A stretch of DNA of 64,000 nucleotides from Faecalibacterium sp. I3-3-89 (GCF_023347275.1 NZ_CP094468.1:1178001-1242000), one strand, 5' to 3'; counted from the first letter of the stretch, positions 1 through 14,835 are shown. Numbers and translations are program-made. The notes: a model not told the origin generated them from the letters alone.

Positions 1-1966
<1,966 letters not shown>

Positions 1967-2098
1967 GACCCCCCTATGAGAAAGCTGCGACCCCCTGCGC
2001 GGTGCGCGTGCTGCCGCCGCAGGGCAGGGGAGGGCAGCGGGTCTTCCAACGTCAACTGTTATCATCGAGACTATAAAGATTAAGAAAGGGTTCGTTTC

Positions 2099-5674
<3,576 letters not shown>

Positions 5675-5705
5675 TGTTCCGTCACAGCATTCTGTAAAGT
5701 AAATA

Positions 5706-5752
5706 CGAAGAGCCGTCTTTGCGGAGCGCATCCGCAGGGGCGGCTCTTTTTG
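5706..5752 (+). terminator. Intrinsic terminator of rpoBC
   Basis: A GC-rich hairpin (AAGAGCCG... / ...CGGCTCTT, with an inner TGCGGA/TCCGCA pairing) ends in TTTTT about 30 bp after the rpoC stop codon. Confidence 0.85.
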
Positions 5753-5757
5753 GGATA

Positions 5758-5889
5758 AACCTCTCCGTCACGGCTGACGCCGTGCCACCTCCCCTATCGA
5801 GGGGAGGCTTTGGCATATCGGAAAGCTTTCCCTCTTCGCCAGAGGCTCCCCTCGGTAGGGGAGCTGTCTGCGAAGCAGACTGAGAGGTT
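5758..5889. repeat. Palindrome-rich intergenic element (~130 bp), MITE/REP-like
   Basis: The segment begins AACCTCTC and ends GAGAGGTT, an 8-bp terminal inverted repeat. Inside are at least four hairpins: CACGGC/GCCGTG, CCTCCCCT/AGGGGAGG at 5788-5807, GCTCCCCT/AGGGGAGC at 5845-5864, and GTCTGC/GCAGAC at 5866-5880. It encodes nothing and sits between the rpoC terminator and the rpsL promoter. Its layout fits the dispersed palindromic units seen in some Clostridia. Only one copy is present here, so its dispersed nature is inferred. Confidence 0.6.
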
Positions 5890-5966
5890 AAAATCAGCTG
5901 AATTGCCCTAAAAAATGAGCCAAGAATTATTTCGGCGAATAAAACAAAAAAATATTGGAAAAACTG

Positions 5967-5995
5967 TTGACATTCCTGATGAAAACGGGTATTAT
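5967..5995 (+). promoter_or_regulatory. Sigma-A promoter of the rpsL-rpsG-fusA operon
   Basis: A perfect -35 TTGACA (5967-5972), 17-bp spacer and -10 TATTAT (5990-5995) lie about 85 bp upstream of rpsL. The stretch just upstream is AT-rich. Confidence 0.85.
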
Positions 5996-6081
5996 ATAAC
6001 TGTTGCGCGTCCCACACAGGGATAGTGCGGCAAAAAAGTCGGAAAATATCCGATGTTCATCATTAAGAAAGGAGAAAACCA

Positions 6082-6510
6082 ATGCCTACTTTTAACCAGC
6101 TTGTACGCAAAGGCCGTCAGGTCCTGGCTACGAAGAGCACTGCTCCCGCCCTGCTGAAGAGCTACAATTCTCAGAAGAAACAGTATTCTGATCTGAACAG
6201 CCCCCAGAAGCGCGGTGTCTGCACTGCAGTCCGTACCATGACCCCCAAGAAGCCTAACTCTGCTCTGCGTAAGGTCGCCCGTGTCCGCCTCACGAATGGT
6301 ATCGAGGTCACCTCTTACATTCCCGGTATCGGCCATAACCTGCAGGAGCACTCCGTCGTGCTGATCCGTGGCGGTCGTGTTAAGGACCTGCCCGGTGTGC
6401 GTTACCACATCATCCGTGGTACCCTGGATACTCAGGGTGTTGCAGGCCGTAATCAGGCCCGCTCCAAGTACGGCGCAAAGCGTCCTAAGGCCGGTGCTGC
6501 AAAGAAGTAA
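6082..6510 (+). CDS. rpsL: 30S ribosomal protein S12
   Basis: A 142-aa S12, a core protein of the 30S decoding centre. Signatures include the [12 protein letters not shown] start, the [11 protein letters not shown] loop (where streptomycin-resistance substitutions occur in this family), and the [14 protein letters not shown] loop. RBS AAAGGAG lies 7 bases before the ATG. It is the first gene of the str operon (rpsL-rpsG-fusA, then tuf). The C-terminus is Lys/Ala-rich as usual. Confidence 0.98.
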   Translation: MPTFNQLVRKGRQVLATKSTAPALLKSYNSQKKQYSDLNSPQKRGVCTAVRTMTPKKPNSALRKVARVRLTNGIEVTSYIPGIGHNLQEHSVVLIRGGRVKDLPGVRYHIIRGTLDTQGVAGRNQARSKYGAKRPKAGAAKK

Positions 6511-6672
6511 TTGAGGAACGAACCGCCATAAACGGCTTTCCATTATATAAATAACAAGTCCGCAGAAAGTGCGGAGGGCAACAGTTTATGTAAGGTCAGC
6601 TCTTTGTGACACAACGGGAGTTTTATTACTTTCGAGTACCGATGATATCATTCTGTGAAGGAGGGAAGAAAG

Positions 6673-7143
6673 ATGCCTAGAAGAGGTAACATTGCTAAGC
6701 GCGATGTCTTAGCTGATCCTATTTACAATTCCAAGATGGTCACCCGTCTGGTCAACAGCGTCATGCTGGACGGCAAGAAGGGCGTCGCTCAGAAGATCGT
6801 TTACGAGGCTTTCTCCATGATTCAGGAGAAGACCGGCAACGATCCTCTCGAGACTTTCGAGAAGGCGATGGAGAACATCATGCCCAGCCTCGAGTGCAAG
6901 ACCCGCCGCGTTGGCGGTGCTAACTACCAGGTTCCTCTGGAAGTCAGCCCTGCCCGCCGCGAGACTCTGGGCCTGCGCTGGCTGACTGCTTACAGCCGCA
7001 GCCGTGGTGAGAAGACCATGGCACAGCGTCTGGCTGCTGAGATCATGGATGCTGCCAACAACACCGGCAACGCCGTGAAGAAGCGCGAGGATACCCACAA
7101 GATGGCCGAGGCCAACAAGGCTTTCGCTCATTTCCGTTATTGA
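6673..7143 (+). CDS. rpsG: 30S ribosomal protein S7
   Basis: A 156-aa S7, which organises the 3' major domain of 16S rRNA. The start at 6673 gives the canonical MPRRGNI opening and the family's usual 156-residue length, and follows a strong AAGGAGGG. An in-frame upstream start at 6655 overlaps that RBS and is less likely. The [19 protein letters not shown] segment is diagnostic. The 162-bp gap after rpsL contains a small TCCGCA/TGCGGA hairpin near 6561-6577. Confidence 0.97.
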   Translation: MPRRGNIAKRDVLADPIYNSKMVTRLVNSVMLDGKKGVAQKIVYEAFSMIQEKTGNDPLETFEKAMENIMPSLECKTRRVGGANYQVPLEVSPARRETLGLRWLTAYSRSRGEKTMAQRLAAEIMDAANNTGNAVKKREDTHKMAEANKAFAHFRY

Positions 7144-7167
7144 TCTGTTCTGTAGGAGGTTAATTTC

Positions 7168-9294
7168 ATGGCTACTCCCAGAGAAGTTTCTCTTCAGATG
7201 ACGAGAAATATCGGCATTATGGCCCACATCGATGCTGGTAAGACGACCACTACCGAGCGTATTCTGTACTACACCGGCATCAACCACAAGATCGGCGAGG
7301 TTCACGACGGCGGCGCTACCATGGACTGGATGGTTCAGGAGCAGGAGCGTGGTATCACCATCACCTCCGCAGCTACCACTTGCTACTGGAGCCACTCTGA
7401 GACTCAGAAGGATCCCGTTGCATTCAAGAAGAATCGTCACCGCATCAACATCATCGACACCCCGGGCCACGTTGACTTCACCGTTGAGGTCCAGCGTTCC
7501 CTGCGCGTTCTGGACGGCTCTGTGACCGTTCTGGCTGCTAAGGGCGGTGTCGAGCCTCAGTCTGAGACCGTCTGGCGTCAGGCTGATGAGTACAAAGTCC
7601 CCCGCATGGTGTATGTCAACAAGATGGATACCATGGGTGCTGACTTCTTCCGCTGCATCAAGATGCTGCACGATCGTCTGCACGCCAACGGCGTGGCCAT
7701 CCAGCTGCCTATCGGTCAGGAGGATACCTTCCGTGGTATCGTTGACCTGGTCGATATGAACGCTGAGGTCTACTACGACGATATGGGCAACGATATGCGC
7801 ACCGAGCCTATCCCCGAGGATATGCGCGAGCAGGCCGAGGAGTACCGCAACATCCTCGTTGAGGCTGTTGCTGAGAACGACGAGGCTCTGATGGAGAAGT
7901 ACCTCGAGGGTGAGGAGATCACCCGTGAGGAACTGAAGGCTGCCATCCGCAAGGAGACCATCGCCAATACGCTGGTTCCCGTCGTCTGCGGCTCTTCCTA
8001 CAAGAACCGCGGCGTGCAGAAGCTGCTGGACGCTATCGTTGACTATATGCCCGCACCTACCGATGTCGAGGACATCAAGGGTGTGAATCCTGAGACCGAA
8101 GAGCAGGAGACCCGTCCGTCTTCCGACGACGCTCCCTTCGCAGCTCTGGCCTTCAAGATCGCTACCGACCCCTTCGTTGGTAAGCTGGCATACTTCCGTG
8201 TCTATTCCGGTAAGGTCGAGGCAGGTACTACTGTCTACAACTCCGTGAAGGACAACAAGGAGCGTATGGGCCGCATCCTGCAGATGCACTCCAACCACCG
8301 CAAGGACATCGACTGCTGCTACGCAGGCGATATTGCTGCTGTCGTTGGTCTGAAGAACACCACCACCGGTGATACCCTGTGTGATGAGAATCATCCCATC
8401 ATTCTGGAGTCCATGAAGTTCCCCGAGCCTGTTATCCGTGTCGCCATTGAGCCTAAGACCAAGGCCGGCAACGAGAAGATGGGCATCGCGCTGGCAAAGC
8501 TGGCCGAAGAGGATCCTACCTTCAAGACCTACACCGATGAGGAGACTGGTCAGACCATCATCGCCGGCATGGGCGAGCTCCATCTGGAGATCATCGTCGA
8601 CCGTCTGCTCCGTGAGTTCAAGGTCGAGGCTAACGTCGGCGCACCTCAGGTCGCTTACCGTGAGACCATCCGCAAGGAGGCCAATCAGGAGACCAAGTAC
8701 GCTCGTCAGTCTGGTGGTAAGGGCCAGTACGGTCACGTCAAGATCAAGATCGAGCCGAACGAGCCCGGTAAGGGTTATGAGTTCGTCAACGCCATCGTTG
8801 GCGGCGCTATTCCGAAGGAATACATCCCGGCTATCGACAACGGTATTCAGGGTGCTATGAAGTCCGGCGTTCTGGCAGGCTATCCTGTCGTTGACGTCAA
8901 GGTCACCCTGTGGGATGGTTCTTATCATGAGGTCGACTCCTCTGAGATGGCCTTCTCCATCGCAGGTTCTATGGCCTTCAAGGATGCTATGCGCAAGGCT
9001 GATCCTATCATCACCGAGCCTATCATGAAGGTCGCTGTCATCGTTCCCGATGAGTATCTGGGCGATGTCATCGGCGATCTGAATGCTCGCCGTGGTCAGA
9101 TCCAGGGCATGGAGGCAATGGCTGGCACCCAGCGTGTCAACGCCTTCGTTCCTCTGGCTCAGATGTTCGGTTACGCCACCGACCTGCGCTCCAAGACGCA
9201 GGGCCGTGGCCAGTATGTCATGGAGCCGTCTCACTACGAGCCGGTGCCCAAGAACATCGCCGACCAGATCATTGCTGGCCGCACCAAGGGCTGA
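7168..9294 (+). CDS. fusA: Elongation factor G
   Basis: A 708-aa translational GTPase that drives ribosome translocation. G1 [15 protein letters not shown] lies near residue 20, followed by the switch I region (RGITI), G3 DTPGHVDFT and G4 NKMD; domains II-V follow, including the [10 protein letters not shown] segment of domain IV. RBS TAGGAGG precedes the start. It follows rpsG by 24 bp in the str operon. A weak hairpin follows the gene, and tuf has its own promoter. Confidence 0.98.
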   Translation: MATPREVSLQMTRNIGIMAHIDAGKTTTTERILYYTGINHKIGEVHDGGATMDWMVQEQERGITITSAATTCYWSHSETQKDPVAFKKNRHRINIIDTPGHVDFTVEVQRSLRVLDGSVTVLAAKGGVEPQSETVWRQADEYKVPRMVYVNKMDTMGADFFRCIKMLHDRLHANGVAIQLPIGQEDTFRGIVDLVDMNAEVYYDDMGNDMRTEPIPEDMREQAEEYRNILVEAVAENDEALMEKYLEGEEITREELKAAIRKETIANTLVPVVCGSSYKNRGVQKLLDAIVDYMPAPTDVEDIKGVNPETEEQETRPSSDDAPFAALAFKIATDPFVGKLAYFRVYSGKVEAGTTVYNSVKDNKERMGRILQMHSNHRKDIDCCYAGDIAAVVGLKNTTTGDTLCDENHPIILESMKFPEPVIRVAIEPKTKAGNEKMGIALAKLAEEDPTFKTYTDEETGQTIIAGMGELHLEIIVDRLLREFKVEANVGAPQVAYRETIRKEANQETKYARQSGGKGQYGHVKIKIEPNEPGKGYEFVNAIVGGAIPKEYIPAIDNGIQGAMKSGVLAGYPVVDVKVTLWDGSYHEVDSSEMAFSIAGSMAFKDAMRKADPIITEPIMKVAVIVPDEYLGDVIGDLNARRGQIQGMEAMAGTQRVNAFVPLAQMFGYATDLRSKTQGRGQYVMEPSHYEPVPKNIADQIIAGRTKG

Positions 9295-9315
9295 TCGTTG
9301 AAAAACGGATAAAGA

Positions 9316-9350
9316 TTTTGCCGGGGTAGTATAGCTCCGGCAAAATTTCC
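9316..9350 (+). terminator. Weak terminator-like hairpin after fusA
   Basis: A TTTTGCCGG / CCGGCAAAA stem-loop (9316-9345) is followed only by TTTCC, so termination is probably partial and some transcripts may read into tuf. Confidence 0.5.
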
Positions 9351-9361
9351 TGTAAAAACAC

Positions 9362-9390
9362 TTGATTTTACAGGTGGAATTTAGTAGAAT
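9362..9390 (+). promoter_or_regulatory. Promoter of tuf
   Basis: A -35 TTGATT (9362-9367), 17-bp spacer and -10 TAGAAT (9385-9390) lie about 75 bp upstream of tuf. A perfect 9-bp inverted repeat, CCTGTAAAA/TTTTACAGG (9349-9374), covers the -35 region. Confidence 0.65.
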
Positions 9391-9466
9391 AGTTTTGCAA
9401 TGCAATTCTGTATTAGCAGGACTGTTGTAACCAATATCAAAACCTAATTTAAGGGAGGATATTCCA

Positions 9467-10672
9467 ATGGCTGAAAAGGCAAAGTTCGACCGTTCTAAGC
9501 CGCATGTTAACATCGGCACCATCGGTCACGTTGACCACGGCAAGACCACTCTGACTGCCGCCATCACCAAGTACCTGGCTCTGAAGGGCGACGCAGACTT
9601 CATGGACTACGCCAACATCGATAAGGCTCCTGAGGAGCGTGCTCGTGGTATCACGATCAACTCCGCTCACGTTGAGTATCAGACCGACGCTCGTCACTAT
9701 GCTCACGTTGACTGCCCGGGCCATGCTGACTACGTCAAGAACATGATCACTGGTGCTGCTCAGATGGACGGTGCTATTCTGGTCGTTGCTGCTACCGACG
9801 GTCCCATGCCCCAGACCCGTGAGCACATCCTGCTGGCTCGTCAGGTCGGCGTGCCCTATATCGTTGTCTTCATGAACAAGTGCGATATGGTCGACGACGA
9901 GGAGCTGCTGGATCTGGTCGAGATGGAGATCCGTGAGCTGCTGAGCGAGTACGACTTCCCGGGCGATGACACCCCGATCATTCGTGGTTCCGCTCTGAAG
10001 GCTCTGGAGTCTGACTCCAAGGATCCCGATGCTCCCGAGTATGCTTGCATCAAGGAGCTGATGGATGCTGTTGACTCCTACATCCCCAACCCGGATCGTG
10101 AGGAGGACAAGCCCTTCCTGATGCCCATCGAGGATGTCATGACCATCTCTGGCCGTGGTACTGTTGCTACCGGTCGTGTTGAGCGTGGTATGGCCAAGGT
10201 TGGCGATGCAATGGAGATCGTCGGCATCAAGCCTGATCGTCTGAGCACCACCATCACCGGTCTGGAAATGTTCCGTAAGTCTCTGGACTTCGCTGAGGCT
10301 GGCGATAACATCGGCGCTCTGCTGCGTGGTGTTGATCGTACCCAGATCGAGCGTGGTCAGGTTCTGGCTAAGCCCGGTTCTGTGCACCCCCACAAGGTCT
10401 TCGAGTCTCAGGTCTACGTTCTGACCAAGGACGAAGGCGGCCGTCACACCCCGTTCTTCTCCAACTATCGTCCCCAGTTCTACTTCCGTACCACTGACGT
10501 GACCGGCATCATCACCCTGCCGGAAGGCACTGAGATGTGCATGCCTGGCGATAACGTCATGATGCACGTTGAGCTGCTGACTCCCGTCGCTATGGAAGAG
10601 GGCCTGCGTTTCGCTATCCGTGAGGGTGGCCGTACCGTTGGTTCCGGCGTCGTCGGCAAGATCATTGAGTGA
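9467..10672 (+). CDS. tuf: Elongation factor Tu
   Basis: A 401-aa EF-Tu that delivers aminoacyl-tRNA to the ribosome. G1 [10 protein letters not shown] lies near residue 20, with [17 protein letters not shown] and NKCDMVDD following, then domains II and III ([34 protein letters not shown]). RBS AGGGAGG precedes the start. It has its own promoter and a strong terminator, so it is expressed as a separate unit beside the str operon. Confidence 0.98.
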   Translation: MAEKAKFDRSKPHVNIGTIGHVDHGKTTLTAAITKYLALKGDADFMDYANIDKAPEERARGITINSAHVEYQTDARHYAHVDCPGHADYVKNMITGAAQMDGAILVVAATDGPMPQTREHILLARQVGVPYIVVFMNKCDMVDDEELLDLVEMEIRELLSEYDFPGDDTPIIRGSALKALESDSKDPDAPEYACIKELMDAVDSYIPNPDREEDKPFLMPIEDVMTISGRGTVATGRVERGMAKVGDAMEIVGIKPDRLSTTITGLEMFRKSLDFAEAGDNIGALLRGVDRTQIERGQVLAKPGSVHPHKVFESQVYVLTKDEGGRHTPFFSNYRPQFYFRTTDVTGIITLPEGTEMCMPGDNVMMHVELLTPVAMEEGLRFAIREGGRTVGSGVVGKIIE

Positions 10673-10716
10673 TTTTGTCCTTGAACGTCAGTTCTAAGGC
10701 GAACTAAGCACTTATA

Positions 10717-10755
10717 AAGTCCTTCCCATTCCGGAGAGTGGGAAGGACTTTTTTG
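10717..10755 (+). terminator. Intrinsic terminator of tuf
   Basis: A perfect AAGTCCTTCCCA / TGGGAAGGACTT stem with a short loop, followed by TTTTTTG. Confidence 0.92.
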
Positions 10756-10949
10756 TTTGTGTCCTCTGTCTGGAAAGGCAGAGGAATTTTTTGCGGCGCA
10801 TAGCACAACTTTATGGTTTACAAAGATTGGTTGTTGTGATATACTGGGGATGAAAGAACAAGCAGTACTGGAACTTGGTTAGGACTGACAGGGAGCTGTC
10901 GGTTGCCCTGCTGAAGGAGCTGCTGGACAGGCAGAGGAGGTCAGCGACG

Positions 10950-11567
10950 ATGGCGTTTGATTATAAGAAAGAATATAAGGCACTCTACCAACCACCTCGT
11001 GAGCCGCAGTTTGTCACCGTGCCAGCCATGACCTTTGCCGCAGTGCGGGGGCAGGGCGACCCCAACGACCCTGCAGGCGAGTACAAGGCGGCCGTTGAGC
11101 TGTTGTACGGTCTCCTCTACACCATCAAGATGAGCAAAAAGGGCAGCTATCGGATGGAGGGCTATTTTGACTTTGTGGTGCCCCCGCTGGAAGGGCTGTG
11201 GGAGCAGACCAGTGCCGGAAAGAAAAACTTCCGCTGGACGTCTCTGCTCCGTCTGCCGGAGTTCGTGACCCGGAAAGAGTTTGACTGGGCTGTCAGGGAG
11301 GTGTCGGCCAAGAAGAAACAGGACTTCTCGAAGGTGGAATATCTTACCTATGATGAGGGTCTCTGCGTTCAGTGCCTGCACCTCGGCCTCTATGACGATG
11401 AGCCGGAGACGCTGGCCCGGATGGATGCGTTCGCAGCAGAGCAGGGGTATGCGGTGGACTTTTCGGATACCCGCTTCCACCACGAAATCTACCTCTCCGA
11501 CCCCAACCGCACCCTGCCGGAAAAACGGAAGACCATCCTGCGCCACCCGCTCAAATCAAGCTTGTAA
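10950..11567 (+). CDS. GyrI-like small-molecule-binding domain protein
   Basis: A 205-aa cytoplasmic protein resembling the stand-alone GyrI-like/SRPBCC-type family (COG4832 type). The opening (FDYKKEYKALYQPP...PQFVTVPAMTFAAVRGQGDPN) and the central SYRMEGYFDFVVPPLEGLW and LPEFVTRKEFDWAV segments are characteristic. Members usually bind small ligands; the substrate is unknown. The ATG at 10950 is chosen because GAGGAGG lies 9 bases upstream and it gives the family's usual length; an in-frame TTG at 10875 is open but has no RBS. The cupin gene's promoter overlaps its stop codon. Confidence 0.8.
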   Translation: MAFDYKKEYKALYQPPREPQFVTVPAMTFAAVRGQGDPNDPAGEYKAAVELLYGLLYTIKMSKKGSYRMEGYFDFVVPPLEGLWEQTSAGKKNFRWTSLLRLPEFVTRKEFDWAVREVSAKKKQDFSKVEYLTYDEGLCVQCLHLGLYDDEPETLARMDAFAAEQGYAVDFSDTRFHHEIYLSDPNRTLPEKRKTILRHPLKSSL

Positions 11568-11590
11568 TCCAGCCCCAAGGCCGCTATAAT
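11562..11590 (+). promoter_or_regulatory. Promoter of the cupin gene
   Basis: A -35 TTGTAA (11562-11567), 17-bp spacer and consensus -10 TATAAT (11585-11590). The -35 overlaps the stop codon of the preceding gene. Confidence 0.75.
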
Positions 11591-11628
11591 AAAAGAAAAA
11601 GCCGCTGTCTGGCGGCGGAAAACGAGGA

Positions 11629-11979
11629 ATGGATATGAAGCTTCCCGAGAAGAAACAGCGCTGGGTCTACCATGCAGAGGCCCTGCCGCAGGCGGCAGGC
11701 GAGGGCGTCACCCGCCGGGTGCTGGCCTATACCGACGGCCTGATGTGCGTGGAGAATACCTTCGAGAAGGGGGCTGTGGGCGCACTCCACCATCACCCCC
11801 ACACCCAGATCACCTATGTGGTGTCGGGTGCGTTCGAGTTCACTGTGGACGGCGTGACTCACACCGTGCGGGCCGGGGATACCATCCTGAAGGAGGACGG
11901 CGTGGAGCACGGCTGTGTCTGCACCGAGGCTGGTATCCTGCTGGACATCTTCACCCCCATGCGGGAAGACTTCGTGTAA
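11629..11979 (+). CDS. Cupin domain protein
   Basis: A 116-aa single-domain cupin. The first metal-binding motif is GALHHHPHTQITYVVSG, with His residues in place and Gln where Glu is usual; the second is GDTILKEDGVEHGC, which supplies the fourth ligand His. Such small cupins are often involved in sugar or pectin-derived metabolite handling, but no substrate can be assigned here. It is a monocistronic gene with its own promoter and a following terminator. The ATG at 11629 follows GAGGAATGG; an ATG two codons later (11635) is also possible. Confidence 0.8.
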   Translation: MDMKLPEKKQRWVYHAEALPQAAGEGVTRRVLAYTDGLMCVENTFEKGAVGALHHHPHTQITYVVSGAFEFTVDGVTHTVRAGDTILKEDGVEHGCVCTEAGILLDIFTPMREDFV

Positions 11980-11982
11980 AAT

Positions 11983-12031
11983 AAAATGGGCCGCAGCCCA
12001 CCCCGCGAGGGGAAGGCTGTGGCCCATTTTT
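11983..12031. terminator. Bidirectional terminator
   Basis: An AAAATGGGCC(GCAGCC) / (GGCTGT)GGCCCATTTTT hairpin between the convergent cupin and lipoprotein genes, with a U-tract usable on either strand. Confidence 0.85.
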
Positions 12032-12041
12032 GTGCGAAAAA

Positions 12042-12317
12042 TCAGGCGGCAGTAGAAGAAGCAACCTCAGAGGAAGCAGCCTCAGAAGATGCAGCCTCGC
12101 TGGAGACCTCGGATGCGGCCTCAGAAGAGGAAGCCTCGCTTGCAGCCTCGGAGGAAGCGCTGTTCTCCTCAGCGACAGCGGAGGAAGCGGAGGTCTCGGA
12201 CTGAGCAGAAGCAGCCTCAGAGGTGGAAGCAGCGGTAGAAGAAGAGCTGCCGCAGGCAGTCATGCTGACAGCCAGAACCAGAGCAGCAACGGTAACAGCA
12301 ACATTCTTGAGTTTCAT
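12042..12317 (-). CDS. Low-complexity Ser/Ala/Glu-rich lipoprotein
   Basis: A 91-aa predicted lipoprotein. A signal peptide MKLKNVAVTVAALVLAVSMTAC ends in a lipobox Cys at residue 22. Everything after it is Ser/Ala/Glu/Thr low-complexity sequence with SSEAAS-type repeats. The start at 12317 is supported by AGGAGAT upstream and a normal signal peptide. In gut Firmicutes such linkers usually tether a solute-binding domain to the membrane; here no domain follows and the gene stops. It could be a short surface protein or a truncated binding protein. The function is unknown. Confidence 0.7.
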   Translation of the reverse strand: MKLKNVAVTVAALVLAVSMTACGSSSSTAASTSEAASAQSETSASSAVAEENSASSEAASEASSSEAASEVSSEAASSEAASSEVASSTAA

Positions 12318-12526
12318 ATGAAAAATCTCCTCATATTTAAAAATAGTTTTGCGGGAGGGCCGTACAGGCAAGGCCCTTCTGCAAAAAGATATTCTAGTCC
12401 GTTTTCGAAAAAAATCAAGCCCTTTTTGGGCAAAGATTCTATTTGCCGGAGAGATTCTACACTTTTGTTATAACTTTTCGATAAAAGTCAAAGATTTTTG
12501 ACGTTCAAAAATAAAACACAACGAGC

Positions 12527-12555
12527 TTTTCCGGAAGAGGAAAGCGTGGTATAAT
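12527..12555 (+). promoter_or_regulatory. Possible promoter ahead of the panE remnant and LOG gene
   Basis: A consensus -10 TATAAT (12550-12555) with only a poor -35 (TTTTCC) 17 bp upstream. It lies just before the 5'-truncated panE fragment and could drive the downstream LOG-family gene. Confidence 0.4.
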
Positions 12556-12566
12556 AGCTTCATGAT

Positions 12567-12827
12567 ATGCAGCGGGTGGAGGCTGTGTCCGGTAAGGGCT
12601 GTGCCGTCAAGCCATCGGCCCGCTATTCGACCCTGCAGGATCTGGACGCCGGACGCCACACCGAGATCGATATGTTCTCGGGCGCACTCATCCGGATGGG
12701 CAGGGAGCTTGGCATCCCGACGCCCTACAATGAGTTCGCTTACCACATGATAAAGGCGCTGGAAGAAAAGAATGACGGCAGATTTGACTACAGCGGCCCG
12801 GATCAGGAAATGACATGGGCAAGATGA
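12567..12827 (+). pseudogene. Ketopantoate reductase (PanE/ApbA) C-terminal remnant
   Basis: About 85 codons match the C-terminal helical domain of 2-dehydropantoate 2-reductase. The run ARYSTLQDLDAGRHTEIDMF, then GALIRMGRELGIPTPYNE...IKALEE, is the family's dimer/substrate domain. The N-terminal Rossmann NADPH-binding half (GxGxxG) and the catalytic lysine region are missing, so it cannot be a working reductase. It reads into the start region of the LOG-family gene and may now act only as its leader. I regard it as a 5'-deleted pseudogene. Confidence 0.7.
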
Positions 12828-12841
12828 GGAGAGAAAAGGGA

Positions 12842-13375
12842 ATGAATATCACAGTCTATCTGGGGGCGAACGAGGGCAATGACCCGGCCCTGAAGCAGGC
12901 CGTCGAGGAGCTGGGCCGGTGGATCGGCGAGAGCGGGAACGCTCTGGTCTATGGTGGCTCCCGCAGCGGCCTGATGGGCCGCCTCGCTCACAGCGTCCTG
13001 ACGGCGGGCGGCGAAGTGACCGGGGTAGAGCCGCAGTTCTTCATCGACTCGGAGGTGCAGTACGACGGCCTAACAAAGCTCATCGTCACGAAGGACATGA
13101 CCGAGCGGAAGACCCGGATGATCGAGCTGGGCGACGCCTTTATCGCCTTTCCGGGCGGCACCGGCACGCTGGAAGAGATCGCCGAGGTGATGTCCAAGGT
13201 CTCGCTGGGCCATCTCGATGCGCCCTGCATCCTCTACGACCTCGACGACTACTACGCCGGACTGAAGGCCCTGCTGGCTCATATGGTCGAGACAGGCCTG
13301 TCCAGCCCCGCGCGGCAGAAGGGCATCTGCTTCGCAAAGAACTTGGACGAGATAAAAAGTCTCCTGCAAGCATAA
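12842..13375 (+). CDS. LOG-family protein (TIGR00730 type nucleotide phosphoribohydrolase)
   Basis: A 177-aa protein with a Rossmann-like LOG fold. It shows GGSRSGLMGRLA near residue 40 and the signature PGGTGTLEE near residue 105, which binds phosphate and carries catalytic residues. Family members cleave nucleoside 5'-monophosphates to base plus ribose-5-phosphate (cytokinin-activating LOG enzymes), and many bacterial members have unclear roles. The start at 12842 gives the normal MNITVYLGANEG opening; an in-frame ATG at 12815 would overlap the panE remnant. A strong bidirectional terminator follows. Confidence 0.85.
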   Translation: MNITVYLGANEGNDPALKQAVEELGRWIGESGNALVYGGSRSGLMGRLAHSVLTAGGEVTGVEPQFFIDSEVQYDGLTKLIVTKDMTERKTRMIELGDAFIAFPGGTGTLEEIAEVMSKVSLGHLDAPCILYDLDDYYAGLKALLAHMVETGLSSPARQKGICFAKNLDEIKSLLQA

Positions 13376-13378
13376 AGA

Positions 13379-13422
13379 AAAAGCGCTGGAAGCCGTTAGA
13401 CCGCTTCCAGCGCTTTGTTTTT
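13379..13422. terminator. Bidirectional terminator
   Basis: An AAAGCGCTGGAAGC / GCTTCCAGCGCTTT stem with T-rich tails on both strands, between the convergent LOG and symporter genes. Confidence 0.9.
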
Positions 13423-13427
13423 GCTGT

Positions 13428-14801
13428 TTACATGGAGATGACGCCGAGGGCGTTGGCCACCGAGCTGACAAGGATGATGGCCGCGAAGATGGGGCAGAGA
13501 TACTTTATCATAAAGTTGAAGATGCGTCTGCGGCGGAAGGACTTGCCGTCCAGCGTGACCTCCTCTTCGATCTTCTCCACACCGATGACCCGAGACACCA
13601 GCAGGCAGGTGGTGATGGCCGCAATGGGCATCATGACGGAGTTGGTGAGGAAGTCGAAGAAGTCGAGGAACTGCATCCCGAAGACCGTGAATCGGGCCAG
13701 CGGGCCGTAACCCAGAGCCGACAGACTGCCCAGCACCAGCATGATGATGCCGATGAGGATGGTGGCCTGTTTGCGGTCCCAGCCCAGCTCGTCCTCGAAG
13801 GTGGAGACGGCGCTCTCGGTCAGAGCAATGGAGCTGGTGACAGCGGCGAAAAGCACCAGCGTAAAGAAGAGGATGCCCACCACCGTGCCGAGGCCCATGC
13901 TCTCGAACACCTTGGGGATGGTGATGAACATGAGGGCCGGGCCGGCCTGCAGAGTGTCCGGGTCGCCGCCGGAGAAGGAGAAGACCGCCGGAATGATCAT
14001 CAGGCCCGCCATGATGGCGATGACGGTATCAAAGACCTCCACGTTTTCGGTGGACTCCTCGATGGAGACGTCCTTCTTCATATAGGAGCCGAAGGTGACG
14101 AGGATGCCCATAGCGATGGAGAGGGAGTAGAACATCTGTCCCATTGCGGTCACGACGGTCATCCACGAGAAGTTGGCGATGTTGGGCACGAGGAAGTATT
14201 TCACACCCTCCAGCGCGCCCGGGCGTGTGACGGAGTAGCCTGCGATGACGACGGAGAGCACCACAAGAATGGGCATCATCACCTTGGATACCCGCTCCAC
14301 GCCGTTGCGCACGCCCGCAAAGATGATGGAGAGGGTAAAGACGGTAAAGATGGCGAAGCAGATCTCCGCCGACGGGCCGCTGGAAATGAAGGCGGAGAAA
14401 TAGCCGTCCGCCGCCAGCTCGCTGCCGTGGCCGCCGATGTAGTCGGCCAGATACCGGATGACCCAGCCGCCGATGACCGAGTAGTAGGGGACGATGAGGA
14501 TGGGGATGATGGCGTTGATCCAGCCGCCGAAGGAAAGCCCGCCCGTTTTGCCGAAGGAGGCGAACGCGCCCACCGGGCTTTTCTTGGTCATCCGGCCCAG
14601 CGCCGTCTCGGCCACGATCATGGTGTAGCCGAAGGTGAAGGCGAGGATGATGTAGATGAGCAGGAAGATGCCGCCGCCGTACTTGGCCGCAAGATAGGGG
14701 AAGCGCCAGATGTTGCCGAGGCCCACCGACGCGCCTGCAGCGGAGAGAACGAATCCGATCTTGCCCGAAAAGGCGCTCCGCTTGTGCTGTTTTTGATTCA
14801 T
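13428..14801 (-). CDS. Sodium-dependent transporter, NSS (LeuT-like) family
   Basis: A 457-aa, ~11-12 TM symporter of the neurotransmitter:sodium symporter family. The first helix contains the unwound Na+/substrate-binding signature (FVLSAAGASVGLGNIWRFPY), followed by KYGGGIFLLIYI. Bacterial relatives (LeuT, Tyt1, MhsT) import amino acids with sodium; the exact substrate cannot be read from sequence. RBS AAGAGGAAAA precedes the ATG, and a promoter lies 35-63 bp upstream. It is monocistronic. Length and helix count are near normal for short NSS members. Confidence 0.92.
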   Translation of the reverse strand: MNQKQHKRSAFSGKIGFVLSAAGASVGLGNIWRFPYLAAKYGGGIFLLIYIILAFTFGYTMIVAETALGRMTKKSPVGAFASFGKTGGLSFGGWINAIIPILIVPYYSVIGGWVIRYLADYIGGHGSELAADGYFSAFISSGPSAEICFAIFTVFTLSIIFAGVRNGVERVSKVMMPILVVLSVVIAGYSVTRPGALEGVKYFLVPNIANFSWMTVVTAMGQMFYSLSIAMGILVTFGSYMKKDVSIEESTENVEVFDTVIAIMAGLMIIPAVFSFSGGDPDTLQAGPALMFITIPKVFESMGLGTVVGILFFTLVLFAAVTSSIALTESAVSTFEDELGWDRKQATILIGIIMLVLGSLSALGYGPLARFTVFGMQFLDFFDFLTNSVMMPIAAITTCLLVSRVIGVEKIEEEVTLDGKSFRRRRIFNFMIKYLCPIFAAIILVSSVANALGVISM

Positions 14802-14835
14802 TGGATTTTCCTCTTTTCACAAATTCGATATCCCC

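Noticed and set aside
6709..9522. A 937-codon open frame antisense to rpsG/fusA
   Set aside because: It mirrors the codon structure of fusA, has no RBS or family similarity; a GC-bias shadow.
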